From Streptomyces sp. G44 (GTDB lineage: Bacteria; Actinomycetota; Actinomycetes; Streptomycetales; Streptomycetaceae): a stretch of 39,081 bases of DNA. The DNA is taken from positions 1-39,081 of the forward strand of contig NZ_JAFEXF010000054.1 in NCBI RefSeq assembly GCF_016905445.1, in the 5' to 3' direction. Below, one piece after another: positions 1-9,364 of this stretch. The position numbers were made by a program, and so were the translations under genes. Under the pieces are notes generated by a model. That model did no database searches and was not told the DNA's origin. It saw only the letters and a list, made by a program, of their open reading frames with translations. The first letter of the stretch is position 1; every line of letters begins with the position of its first letter.

Positions 1-1
1 G

Positions 2-436
<435 letters not shown>

Positions 437-667
437 GGGCGACGTCCACCCCATGCATGCCGGAAGACGGCCGAATAGCCCGAACGGATGAGGCGCCGCG
501 GCCCCGGCTTGACGCCCCGTCGTCGCGCGTCCGCCCACCCCGTGTCCGCGGTACGCGCGAAGAATTTCGGGGACCGGTTGAACGCGACGGCCGCCCCCGC
601 CCGTACCTAGGGCCATGTGTGACGCAAACCGGCGCCACAACATCCAAGCGGACAGCGGGAGTTACAG

Positions 668-1693
668 ATGCGGCATCCAAGTGGGCGAGCCCCTCGGGCC
701 TGGCGGAGCGCCTCGCTCGTAGCGACGGCTGCGGCCCTGCTGGCGCTGACGACGGCGTGTGGCCAGGAGAAGAGCGACCAGTCCCCGAACGGCCAGAACG
801 TGGGCAACCAAGCGCCCGCCAAGGACGGCGGCTACGGCGCGGGCGACGGATACGGAGCCGACTCCGGCGCCGCGGACGAGGGCGCGGGCGCCAAGGCGAA
901 GCCGGCCGGACAGCTCGCCGTATGGGACAGCAAGAAGCTCGGCAAGGTCGTCACCGACAGCGCGGGCTTCACGCTCTACCGCTTCGACAAGGACACCGCC
1001 CAGCCGCCCAAGTCCAACTGCGACGCCGCCTGCCTCAAGCTCTGGCCCGCCGCGCCCGCCGACGGCGCGAAGGCCGCGCCGGGCGTCGACGGGTCCCTGC
1101 TCGGCGAGGTCACGGGCGTCGACGGCACCAAGCAGCTCACGATCGACGGCTGGCCGATGTACCGGTACGCGAAGGACATCAAGCCCGGTGACGCCAAGGG
1201 CCAGGGCGTCGGCGGCGCCTGGTACGCCGCTGCCCCCGACGGCAAGAAGGCCTCACCCCCGGCGGCCGGAACCGCCCCCTCCGAGACCGCGCCCGACAAG
1301 ACCGCCCCGCCCGGGGCCGCCCCCGCCGACCCCGCGGGCCTGTCCACCCGCGAGGACCCGGAGCTCGGCGAGATCGTCGTCGACAGGAACGGCATGACCG
1401 TCTACCGCTTCACCAAGGACTCCGCCTGGCCGGTCAAGTCCAACTGCGTGGGCGCCTGCGCCGAGAAGTGGCCCGCCGTCGCCCCCGTCGACAAGGCCGA
1501 CACCAAGGGCATCACCAAGAAGGGTTACATGACCTACGACCGCCCGGACGGCGGCAAGCAGCAGACGATCGACTGCTGGCCGCTGTACACCTTCGCCGGC
1601 GACAAGAAGCCGGGCGACACCAACGGCCAGGGCGTGGGCGGCACTTGGTACGCCGTGAGCCCCGACGGCAAGACGGTGGGCGCCCCCCGGTAA
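668..1693 (+). CDS. Two-repeat secreted lipoprotein (SCO0930-like, Lipoprotein_15 repeat family)
   Basis: A 341-residue predicted lipoprotein. The signal peptide ends in a lipobox (ALTTAC, Cys about residue 31), so the mature protein should be anchored to the outer face of the membrane. A Gln/Gly/Ala-rich spacer follows, then two copies of the secreted repeat. Copy 1 (about 75-195) has YRFDKDTAQPPKSNC, LKLWPA, TIDGWPMYRY and GQGVGGAWYA. Copy 2 (about 225-340) has YRFTKDSAWPVKSNC, EKWPAV, TIDCWPLYTF and GQGVGGTWYA. An Ala/Pro-rich linker separates them. In copy 2 the Gly of TIDGW is Cys. The ATG follows a GGGAG-like ribosome site. No enzymatic function is known to me for this family. It is followed by a strong hairpin, so it is probably monocistronic. 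Confidence 0.85.
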   Translation: MRHPSGRAPRAWRSASLVATAAALLALTTACGQEKSDQSPNGQNVGNQAPAKDGGYGAGDGYGADSGAADEGAGAKAKPAGQLAVWDSKKLGKVVTDSAGFTLYRFDKDTAQPPKSNCDAACLKLWPAAPADGAKAAPGVDGSLLGEVTGVDGTKQLTIDGWPMYRYAKDIKPGDAKGQGVGGAWYAAAPDGKKASPPAAGTAPSETAPDKTAPPGAAPADPAGLSTREDPELGEIVVDRNGMTVYRFTKDSAWPVKSNCVGACAEKWPAVAPVDKADTKGITKKGYMTYDRPDGGKQQTIDCWPLYTFAGDKKPGDTNGQGVGGTWYAVSPDGKTVGAPR

Positions 1694-1722
1694 CCCCCCA
1701 AGGACCCCCCACGGGCACGGCC

Positions 1723-1773
1723 GACCGGTCCGTCCCCCCTCCCGCCGCAAAAGGGAAGGGGAACGGACCGGTC
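1723..1773 (+). terminator. Hairpin terminator after the lipoprotein gene
   Basis: Perfect 11-bp inverted repeat: GACCGGTCCGT at 1723-1733 and ACGGACCGGTC at 1763-1773. C-rich and G-rich runs inside it can extend the pairing, and TTCT follows. It lies 30 bases past the lipoprotein stop. Confidence 0.75.
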
Positions 1774-1921
1774 TTCTGTGTGGCGTACGGCACTTGCCGC
1801 AGGCAGTGACCGAGAACGGACGGCCAATTTCCGTTTTGGCTCGCTCCCTTGCCGGACGATCAGTAGCCTCACCCTCGAACATACGGATCGCCCGCGTCAC
1901 CCCCTATGCCTTGGAGTCCTG

Positions 1922-2734
1922 ATGGAGCGTCCCGCCTGGGCCCCGCTCGGCATCGACATCTCGATGCCCAGCGTGTCCCGCATCTACGACTATTACCTGG
2001 GCGGTTCGCACAACTTCGAGGTGGACCGGGAGGCCGGCCGCAGGGCCATGGAGTTCATGCCGGGCCTGCCGAAGGTCATGCAGGCCAACCGCGCCTTCAT
2101 GCGGCGAGCGGTGCGGTACGCCGTCGACCAGGGCATCACCCAGTTCCTCGACATCGGCTCCGGCATCCCCACCTTCGGCAACGTCCACGAGGTCGCGCGG
2201 CAGGCCAGCGACGAGGCACGCGTCGTGTACGTCGACCACGACCCGGTCGCCGTCGCGCACAGCGAGGCGGTCCTCGACGGCGATGAACAGACCGCGGTGG
2301 TCGCCGCGGACCTGCGCAAACCCCGGGACATTCTGGGCAGTTCGCAGGTCGAGGCGCTCCTCGACCTGGAGCGCCCGGTGGCCCTGCTGCTCGTGGCCGT
2401 CCTGCACTTCGTCGAGGACGCGTACGATCCTTGCGCGGCGGTCGCCGAGCTGCGGGACGCCCTCGCGCCCGGCAGCCTGATCGTGGTCACCCACGCCTCG
2501 TACGAAGGGATTCCGGTTCCCCCCGAGCAGGCCGACGGCACGGTCGGTGTATACAAGGACATCCGCAATCCGCTGATCATGCGCTCGCGCGACGAGATCG
2601 CGCGGTTCTTCGAGGGATACGACATGGTGGAACCCGGCCTGGTGCCGATGCCGCACTGGCGGCCCGACACGGCGCCCGACGAGGAGGACCCCTACTCCTT
2701 CTCGGGGTTCGCGGGCGTGGGACGAAAGCGTTGA
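1922..2734 (+). CDS. SAM-dependent methyltransferase, DUF574 / Methyltransf_19 family
   Basis: 270 residues from the ATG at 1922, chosen because GGAG lies 5 bases upstream and because family members begin near the IDISMPSVSRIYDYYLGGSHNF segment. An upstream in-frame ATG at 1778 would add 48 unlike residues. The Streptomyces-expanded family is recognised by YDYYLGG-HN, the Rossmann motif I (FLDIGSGIPTFGNVHEVA, about 75-92), an acidic end of strand 2 (VVYVDHDPVAVAHS) and the LLLVAVLHFVED segment. The predicted fold is a class I methyltransferase; the substrate is unknown. Its stop overlaps the TTG start of the cyclic-di-GMP gene, so the two are probably co-translated. I recall the same adjacency in S. 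coelicolor (SCO0929/SCO0928). Confidence 0.85.
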   Translation: MERPAWAPLGIDISMPSVSRIYDYYLGGSHNFEVDREAGRRAMEFMPGLPKVMQANRAFMRRAVRYAVDQGITQFLDIGSGIPTFGNVHEVARQASDEARVVYVDHDPVAVAHSEAVLDGDEQTAVVAADLRKPRDILGSSQVEALLDLERPVALLLVAVLHFVEDAYDPCAAVAELRDALAPGSLIVVTHASYEGIPVPPEQADGTVGVYKDIRNPLIMRSRDEIARFFEGYDMVEPGLVPMPHWRPDTAPDEEDPYSFSGFAGVGRKR

Positions 2735-4875
2735 GCGCCGAGCCGGACGGGCCGGAGGGGAGAATCCGCAGGTTCGCCACCATCTGGAGCCGCGCCATCT
2801 TCCCGGTGACGGCGACCTCGCTGACCCGTCCCGAGTTCGAGGAACAACTGGTGCCGCTCGCCCGGCGGTTGCGCGACGCGCTCCAGGAGCGGTTCTTCGA
2901 CGCCTCGCAGGGGCACGCGGTCGGCGCCGCCCTCATCGACACGCACTGCACCGACCCCGAGGCGCTGAGCCGCACCCTCGACTGCGTCGACGCCTACCTG
3001 GTCCTGTACTGCGGGGGCGACGGGTCCCAGGAGGAGCTGCGGGCCCGCAGCGCGCGGATCCAGCATGCGGTCGCGGCCGGCTTCGCACAGGCACTGCGCG
3101 AGCGCACCCTCACCGAGCAGGAGGCGATCTCCCGCGCCGCGCTGAGCGCCCGCAGCGCCGTCGCCGAAGCCCTGCACGCGAGCGAGGCACGCTTCCGGGC
3201 CGTCTTCCACGGGGCGGCCATCGGCATCGGCATCGCGGGCCTCGACGGCACGATCCTGGAGGTCAACGACGCGCTGGTGCGCATGTTCGGCGGCCTGGAG
3301 AGCAACCTGCGCGGCCGCAACGCGGCCGAGTGGACCCACCCCGACGACTCGCCCCACGTATGGAAGCTGTACGAGGAGCTGGTGCGCGGCGAGCGCGAGC
3401 ACTACCGCGTGGAGAAGGCCTTCTACCGCCCCGACGGCACGGTCCTGTGGACGAACCTGACGGTCTCCCTGCTGCGGGACGCGGACGGCCTGCCGCAGTA
3501 CCAGCTGGCGTTGATGGAGGACACCACCGAGCGGCGGCTGCTCAACCTCCGCCTGCGCTACGAGGCCACCCACGACGCGCTCACCGGCCTGCCCAACCGC
3601 ACGCTGTTCTTCGAGCGCCTGGAGAAGGCCCTCGCGGCGGGCGAGGGCGCCCGGTTCGGCCTCTGCTACCTCGACCTCGACGGCTTCAAGACCGTCAACG
3701 ACAGCCTCGGGCACGCGGCGGGCGACCGGCTGCTCGTCGAGGTCGCCGACCGGCTCCAGTCCTGCGCGACCGCGCCCGGCGAGATGGTGGCCCGGCTCGG
3801 CGGCGACGAGTTCGTGGCGCTCACCACGGGCCCCGACACCGAGACCGAGGTCGACGAGCTCGCCGGGCGCATCATGAACGCCCTGGCCGCCCCGGTCCGT
3901 GTCGACGGCCGCGAGCTGACCGTGCGCGGCAGCATCGGCATCGTGGAGGGCCCGGCGGGCGAGCGCGGCGCGGCGGAGGTGCTGCGCAGCGCCGACATCA
4001 CGATGTACCGCGCGAAGTCCGCGGGCGGCAACCGGTACGAGATCGCCGACCCGGAGGCCGACGCCCGCGCCATCACCCGGCACGGCCTGACCACCGCGCT
4101 GCCCGCCGCCCTGGAGCGCGGCGAGTTCTTCATCGAGTACCAGCCGCTGGTGCACCTCGGCGACGGCAGTGTGCGCGGCGCCGAGGCGCTGGTGCGGTGG
4201 CTGCACCCGCAGCACGGGATCATCGGCCCGGACCGGTTCATCCCGCTCGCCGAGCACACCGGCCTGATCGTGCCGCTCGGCCGCTGGGTCCTGGAGGAGT
4301 CCGTACGCCAGGCCCGCCTCTGGGAGTCGCACGCGCGGGACGGGGCGGACACCGCGCCGCTGCGGGTCAACGTCAACCTGTCGCCCATGCAGCTCACCCA
4401 TCCGGGCCTTGTCTCCGACACCGTCGACATCCTGGAGCGCGAGGGCCTCGCGCCGGGCGCGCTCTGCCTGGAGGTCACCGAGTCCGCGTTGATAGGAGCC
4501 GACGACGACCTGCTCAAGCCGTTGCGCAGGCTCGCGGAGATGGGCGTCGACATCGCGCTCGACGACTTCGGCACGGGCTACTCCAACCTCGCCAATCTGC
4601 GCAGGCTGCCGGTGAGCGTGCTCAAGCTCGACCGCTCCTTCACCCAGGGCATGCAGCACTTCCCGGCCGACCCCGTCGACCTGAAGATCGTCGAGGGCAT
4701 CGTCGCGCTCGCCCACAGCCTGGACCTCGCGGTCACGGTCGAGGGCGTGGAGACGGGCCATCAGGCGGATCAGCTGCGTGAGCTGGGCTGCGACACGGCT
4801 CAGGGCTGGTACTACGCGCGGCCGGGGCCGCCGGACCGGTTGCACGAACTGGCGCTGGCGGACGCGGTGGGCTGA
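2731..4875 (+). CDS. rmdA: PAS-GGDEF-EAL cyclic-di-GMP turnover protein (RmdA-like)
   Basis: 714 residues if translation starts at the TTG at 2731, which overlaps the methyltransferase stop (TTGA). The next in-frame ATG or GTG codons lie inside conserved sequence. Domain order: an N-terminal helical region (1-150), a PAS sensor (about 152-280, ARFRAVFHGAAIG through LMEDTTERR), a GGDEF domain (from about 284, motif GGDEF at 357-361) and an EAL domain (EAL at 485-487, DDFGTGYSNL later). Both catalytic signatures are intact, so it could make or degrade cyclic-di-GMP. S. coelicolor RmdA, with this architecture, acts as a phosphodiesterase affecting development. No transmembrane segment is seen, so it is cytosolic. 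The symbol rests on architecture and gene order, not on an alignment. Confidence 0.82.
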   Translation: MSAEPDGPEGRIRRFATIWSRAIFPVTATSLTRPEFEEQLVPLARRLRDALQERFFDASQGHAVGAALIDTHCTDPEALSRTLDCVDAYLVLYCGGDGSQEELRARSARIQHAVAAGFAQALRERTLTEQEAISRAALSARSAVAEALHASEARFRAVFHGAAIGIGIAGLDGTILEVNDALVRMFGGLESNLRGRNAAEWTHPDDSPHVWKLYEELVRGEREHYRVEKAFYRPDGTVLWTNLTVSLLRDADGLPQYQLALMEDTTERRLLNLRLRYEATHDALTGLPNRTLFFERLEKALAAGEGARFGLCYLDLDGFKTVNDSLGHAAGDRLLVEVADRLQSCATAPGEMVARLGGDEFVALTTGPDTETEVDELAGRIMNALAAPVRVDGRELTVRGSIGIVEGPAGERGAAEVLRSADITMYRAKSAGGNRYEIADPEADARAITRHGLTTALPAALERGEFFIEYQPLVHLGDGSVRGAEALVRWLHPQHGIIGPDRFIPLAEHTGLIVPLGRWVLEESVRQARLWESHARDGADTAPLRVNVNLSPMQLTHPGLVSDTVDILEREGLAPGALCLEVTESALIGADDDLLKPLRRLAEMGVDIALDDFGTGYSNLANLRRLPVSVLKLDRSFTQGMQHFPADPVDLKIVEGIVALAHSLDLAVTVEGVETGHQADQLRELGCDTAQGWYYARPGPPDRLHELALADAVG

Positions 4876-4891
4876 CCGCCGGGTGCGGGAA

Positions 4892-4911
4892 CGCGCCCCG
4901 TCAGGGGCGCG
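4892..4911. terminator. Bidirectional hairpin between convergent rmdA-like and LysR genes; Streptomyces dispersed repeat
   Basis: Perfect 8-bp stem, CGCGCCCC at 4892-4899 and GGGGCGCG at 4904-4911, with a 4-base loop. It continues into GGGGAACTGCGCGC. From memory, this hairpin plus tail is a very common interspersed intergenic element in Streptomyces genomes. Here it sits in the 99-base gap between two convergent genes and can serve as terminator for both. Confidence 0.7.
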
Positions 4912-4974
4912 GGGAACTGCGCGCGCAACCCCACGAAACCCGCACCCGGCATACGACCCCCACCGCCCGAGCCC

Positions 4975-5856
4975 TCACCGCCCAGCCAGCAGCATGCGCT
5001 GAAGCTCCCGCGCAGCCCGCGGCGGAGCCACGTCACTGCGGTGCGCCAGCGCGATCGTCCGGTGCAGGCTCGGCCGCGAGAGCCGCGTCACCCGCAGATC
5101 CGACCCCGACCGCTCCGCCACCATGCGCGGCACGACCGCCACCCCGAGCCCCGCCCGTACGAACCCCAGCACCGCGTCCATCTCGCCGCCCTCCACCGCG
5201 AACTCCGGTTCGAACCCCTCCGCACGGCATGCGGCGACGGTGAGCTCCCGCAGGTCGTACCCGTGCCGGAACATCACCAGGCGCTCACCCTGGAGGTCGG
5301 CGATCCGCACGGCCCCGCCGAGCCGGCGCCGCGTCCGCGGGGACGACACCACGACCAGGTCCTCCCGCAGCAGCTCCACCGTGGTCAGCGCGGGCGACGG
5401 ACTCGGCAGCGGCAGTACCACCAGGGCCAGGTCCAGCGCCCCGCGCGCCAGTTCGCGTACGAGATCGTGGGAGCCGCTCTCCTCGATGAGCAGCTGGATC
5501 CCCGGATGCCGGTCGTGGAAGGCGCGCAGCACCTCGGGCAGCAGCCCCGTGCACACGCTCGGGGTCGCGCCGAGCCGGATGCGGCCGCGGCGCAACTGCG
5601 CCAGTTCCTGCACCTCGATCCGCGCGGTGTCCGCGTCGGCGAGGATGCGGCGGGCCAGCGGCAGCAGCGCCTCGCCCGCGTCGGTCAGCGTGATGTTGCC
5701 GCGGGCCCGGCTGAACAGCTCCGCGCCGAGCTCCTTCTCCAGGGCCCTGATCTGCTGGGACAGGGACGGCTGCGAGACGTGGACCGACTCCGCGGCGCGT
5801 GTGAAGTGCCGCGTCTCGGCGACCGCGATGAAGTAGAGGAGCTGCTGGAACTGCAT
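4975..5856 (-). CDS. LysR-family transcriptional regulator, divergent from sdhCAB
   Basis: 293 residues, the usual LysR length. The N-terminal winged helix-turn-helix is clear (MQFQQLLYFIAVAETRHFTR, then VSQPSLSQQIRALEKELG at about 28-45, then ARGNITLTDAG). The rest is the two-lobed effector domain. It is transcribed away from the succinate dehydrogenase operon with 95 bases between the starts. That gap holds a canonical T-N11-A site, so it very likely controls sdhCAB and itself. The effector is unknown; a dicarboxylate or redox-linked signal would be inference. I recall the same LysR-sdh arrangement in S. coelicolor (SCO0925-SCO0922). Confidence 0.88.
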   Translation of the reverse strand: MQFQQLLYFIAVAETRHFTRAAESVHVSQPSLSQQIRALEKELGAELFSRARGNITLTDAGEALLPLARRILADADTARIEVQELAQLRRGRIRLGATPSVCTGLLPEVLRAFHDRHPGIQLLIEESGSHDLVRELARGALDLALVVLPLPSPSPALTTVELLREDLVVVSSPRTRRRLGGAVRIADLQGERLVMFRHGYDLRELTVAACRAEGFEPEFAVEGGEMDAVLGFVRAGLGVAVVPRMVAERSGSDLRVTRLSRPSLHRTIALAHRSDVAPPRAARELQRMLLAGR

Positions 5857-5875
5857 GAGGGCACCCTACGCCGCA

Positions 5876-5894
5876 CGATAGGCCCAGGCTATCG
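5876..5894. promoter_or_regulatory. LysR operator (T-N11-A type)
   Basis: CGATAG and CTATCG form 6-bp inverted arms separated by 7 bases. The core reads ATAG-N7-CTAT, the textbook T-N11-A LysR box. Its centre (5885) is about 66 bases before the position expected for the sdhC transcript start, the usual place for a LysR recognition site. Confidence 0.75.
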
Positions 5895-5913
5895 AGATGA
5901 GCCGAACCATCTC

Positions 5914-5944
5914 TTGGACCGATCGGTACATCCGGCCGTAGCGT
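5914..5944 (+). promoter_or_regulatory. Candidate sdhC promoter
   Basis: TTGGAC (5914-5919) and TAGCGT (5939-5944) are separated by 19 bases, slightly long. A perfect 10-bp palindrome ACCGATCGGT (5918-5927) lies between them and could be a second operator. The -10 box ends only 7 bases before the ATG, which suggests a leaderless message. This is pattern reading only. Confidence 0.4.
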
Positions 5945-5951
5945 CGCCGAC

Positions 5952-6659
5952 ATGGCTCTGGCAACGCGGACGGACCAACGGCCGTCCATGACCCGCACGC
6001 TCTGGGACTCGACCATCGGCAAGAAGACCATGATGGCGGTGAGCGGTCTGATCATGCTGCTCTACCTGTTCGCGCACATGTTCGCGAACCTCAAGATCTT
6101 CTTCGGCCCGGCCGAGATCAACGCGTACGCCCACTGGCTCCGCACGCTCGGTGAGCCCTTCATGCACTACGAGTGGACGCTCTGGCTGGTGCGCGTCGTG
6201 CTGGTCGCCGCGGTCGTCGCGCACGCCACCGCCGCCTACCAGCTGAGCCGCCGCGACATCAGGGCGCGCCCCACCAAGTACGCGCACAAGAGGGCGCAGG
6301 CGAGCTTCGCCACCCGCACCATGCGCTGGGGCGGCGTCATCCTCGCGCTGTTCATCGTCTGGCACGTCCTCGACCTGACGACCGGCACCGTCCACCCCGG
6401 CGGCTACGAGCACCTGCGCCCGTACCAGAACGTCATCGACACCTTCTCGACCTGGTACGGCAACGTCATCTACATCACCGCCGTGGTCGCCGTCGGCTTC
6501 CACGTGCGGCACGGCCTGTGGAGCGCCGCGCAGACGCTCGGCGTCGGCACCGCCGCCCGCGACCGCGTCCTCAAGCCCCTCGCCAACGGTCTCGCCCTGG
6601 TGCTGACCGTCGGCTTCGTCTCCGTACCCGTTGCCGTCATGACCGGACTGGTGAGCTGA
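5952..6659 (+). CDS. sdhC: Succinate dehydrogenase cytochrome b subunit
   Basis: 235 residues, the b558-type membrane anchor used by Gram-positive and actinobacterial succinate:menaquinone oxidoreductases. Five hydrophobic segments are visible: about 26-50 (MAVSGLIMLLYLFAHMF), 75-97, 118-140 (GGVILALFIVWHVLDL), 165-185 and 205-232. Conserved His residues inside or next to helices (FAHMF, VVAHAT, VWHVLD, GFHVRHG) are candidate heme b ligands. It passes electrons from the SdhB clusters to menaquinone in the membrane. The ATG at 5952 has no clear Shine-Dalgarno sequence; an ATG at 5988 is the alternative start. SdhA begins 3 bases after its stop. Confidence 0.93.
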   Translation: MALATRTDQRPSMTRTLWDSTIGKKTMMAVSGLIMLLYLFAHMFANLKIFFGPAEINAYAHWLRTLGEPFMHYEWTLWLVRVVLVAAVVAHATAAYQLSRRDIRARPTKYAHKRAQASFATRTMRWGGVILALFIVWHVLDLTTGTVHPGGYEHLRPYQNVIDTFSTWYGNVIYITAVVAVGFHVRHGLWSAAQTLGVGTAARDRVLKPLANGLALVLTVGFVSVPVAVMTGLVS

Positions 6660-6662
6660 ACC

Positions 6663-8617
<1,955 letters not shown>

Positions 8618-8621
<4 letters not shown>

Positions 8622-9364
8622 AGCTCACCCTGCGCGTCTGGCGCCAGAAGAACGCCGACGCCGACGGCGCGATGTCCACGTACGAGGTGGACGGCATCTC
8701 CTCGGACATGTCCTTCCTGGAGATGCTCGACACCCTCAACGAAGAACTCATCGTCCGGGGCGAGGACCCCGTCGCCTTCGACCACGACTGCCGCGAAGGC
8801 ATCTGCGGCGCCTGCTCGCTCGTCATCAACGGCGACGCGCACGGACCCGAGCGCACCACCACCTGCCAGCTCCACATGCGGTCCTTCGAGGACGGCGACA
8901 CCATCGACATCGAGCCGTGGCGCGCCGCCGCCTTCCCGGTCGTCAAGGACCTCGTGGTGGACCGCTCGGCCTTCGACCGGATCATCCAGTCCGGCGGCTA
9001 CATCAGCGCCCCCACGGGCTCCGCGCCCGACGCGCACGCCACACCCGTGCCGAAGCCCGACGCCGACTTCGCCTTCGAGCACGCCGAGTGCATCGGCTGC
9101 GGGGCCTGCGTGGCCGCCTGCCCCAACGGCTCGGCGATGCTGTTCACCTCCGCCAAGGTCAACCACCTGAACGTCCTGCCGCAGGGCGCGCCCGAGCGGG
9201 AGACCCGGGTCCTGGACATGGTGGCGCAGATGGACGAGGAGGGCTTCGGCGGCTGCACGCTCACCGGGGAGTGCGCCTCCGCCTGCCCCAAGGGGATTCC
9301 GCTGCCGTCCATTTCCGCGATGAACAAGGAGTGGCTGCGGGCGACGAGGAAGGTCAGCCGTTAG
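8618..9364 (+). CDS. sdhB: Succinate dehydrogenase iron-sulfur subunit
   Basis: 248 residues starting at the ATG that overlaps the sdhA stop (ATGA). The N-terminal ferredoxin domain has the [2Fe-2S] ligands Cys58, Cys63, Cys66 (DCREGICGACSLV) and Cys83. The C-terminal domain has CIGCGACVAACPNG (Cys158, 161, 164, 168) and CTLTGECASACPKG (Cys213, 219, 223) for the [4Fe-4S] and [3Fe-4S] clusters. It relays electrons from SdhA to the heme/quinone site of SdhC. Its 3' end overlaps the 3' end of the convergent UvrA-like gene by 11 bases, leaving no room for a separate terminator. Confidence 0.96.

Noticed and set aside
2431..2730. Upstream extension of the cyclic-di-GMP gene to an ATG at 2431.
   Set aside because: It lies wholly inside the methyltransferase gene and reads as Arg-rich shadow sequence; the TTG at 2731 with stop overlap fits better.
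5914..5919. TTGGAC near sdhC as a possible third StrR-type site.
   Set aside because: There is no GTCCAA arm 17 bases upstream; it fits a promoter -35 box instead.
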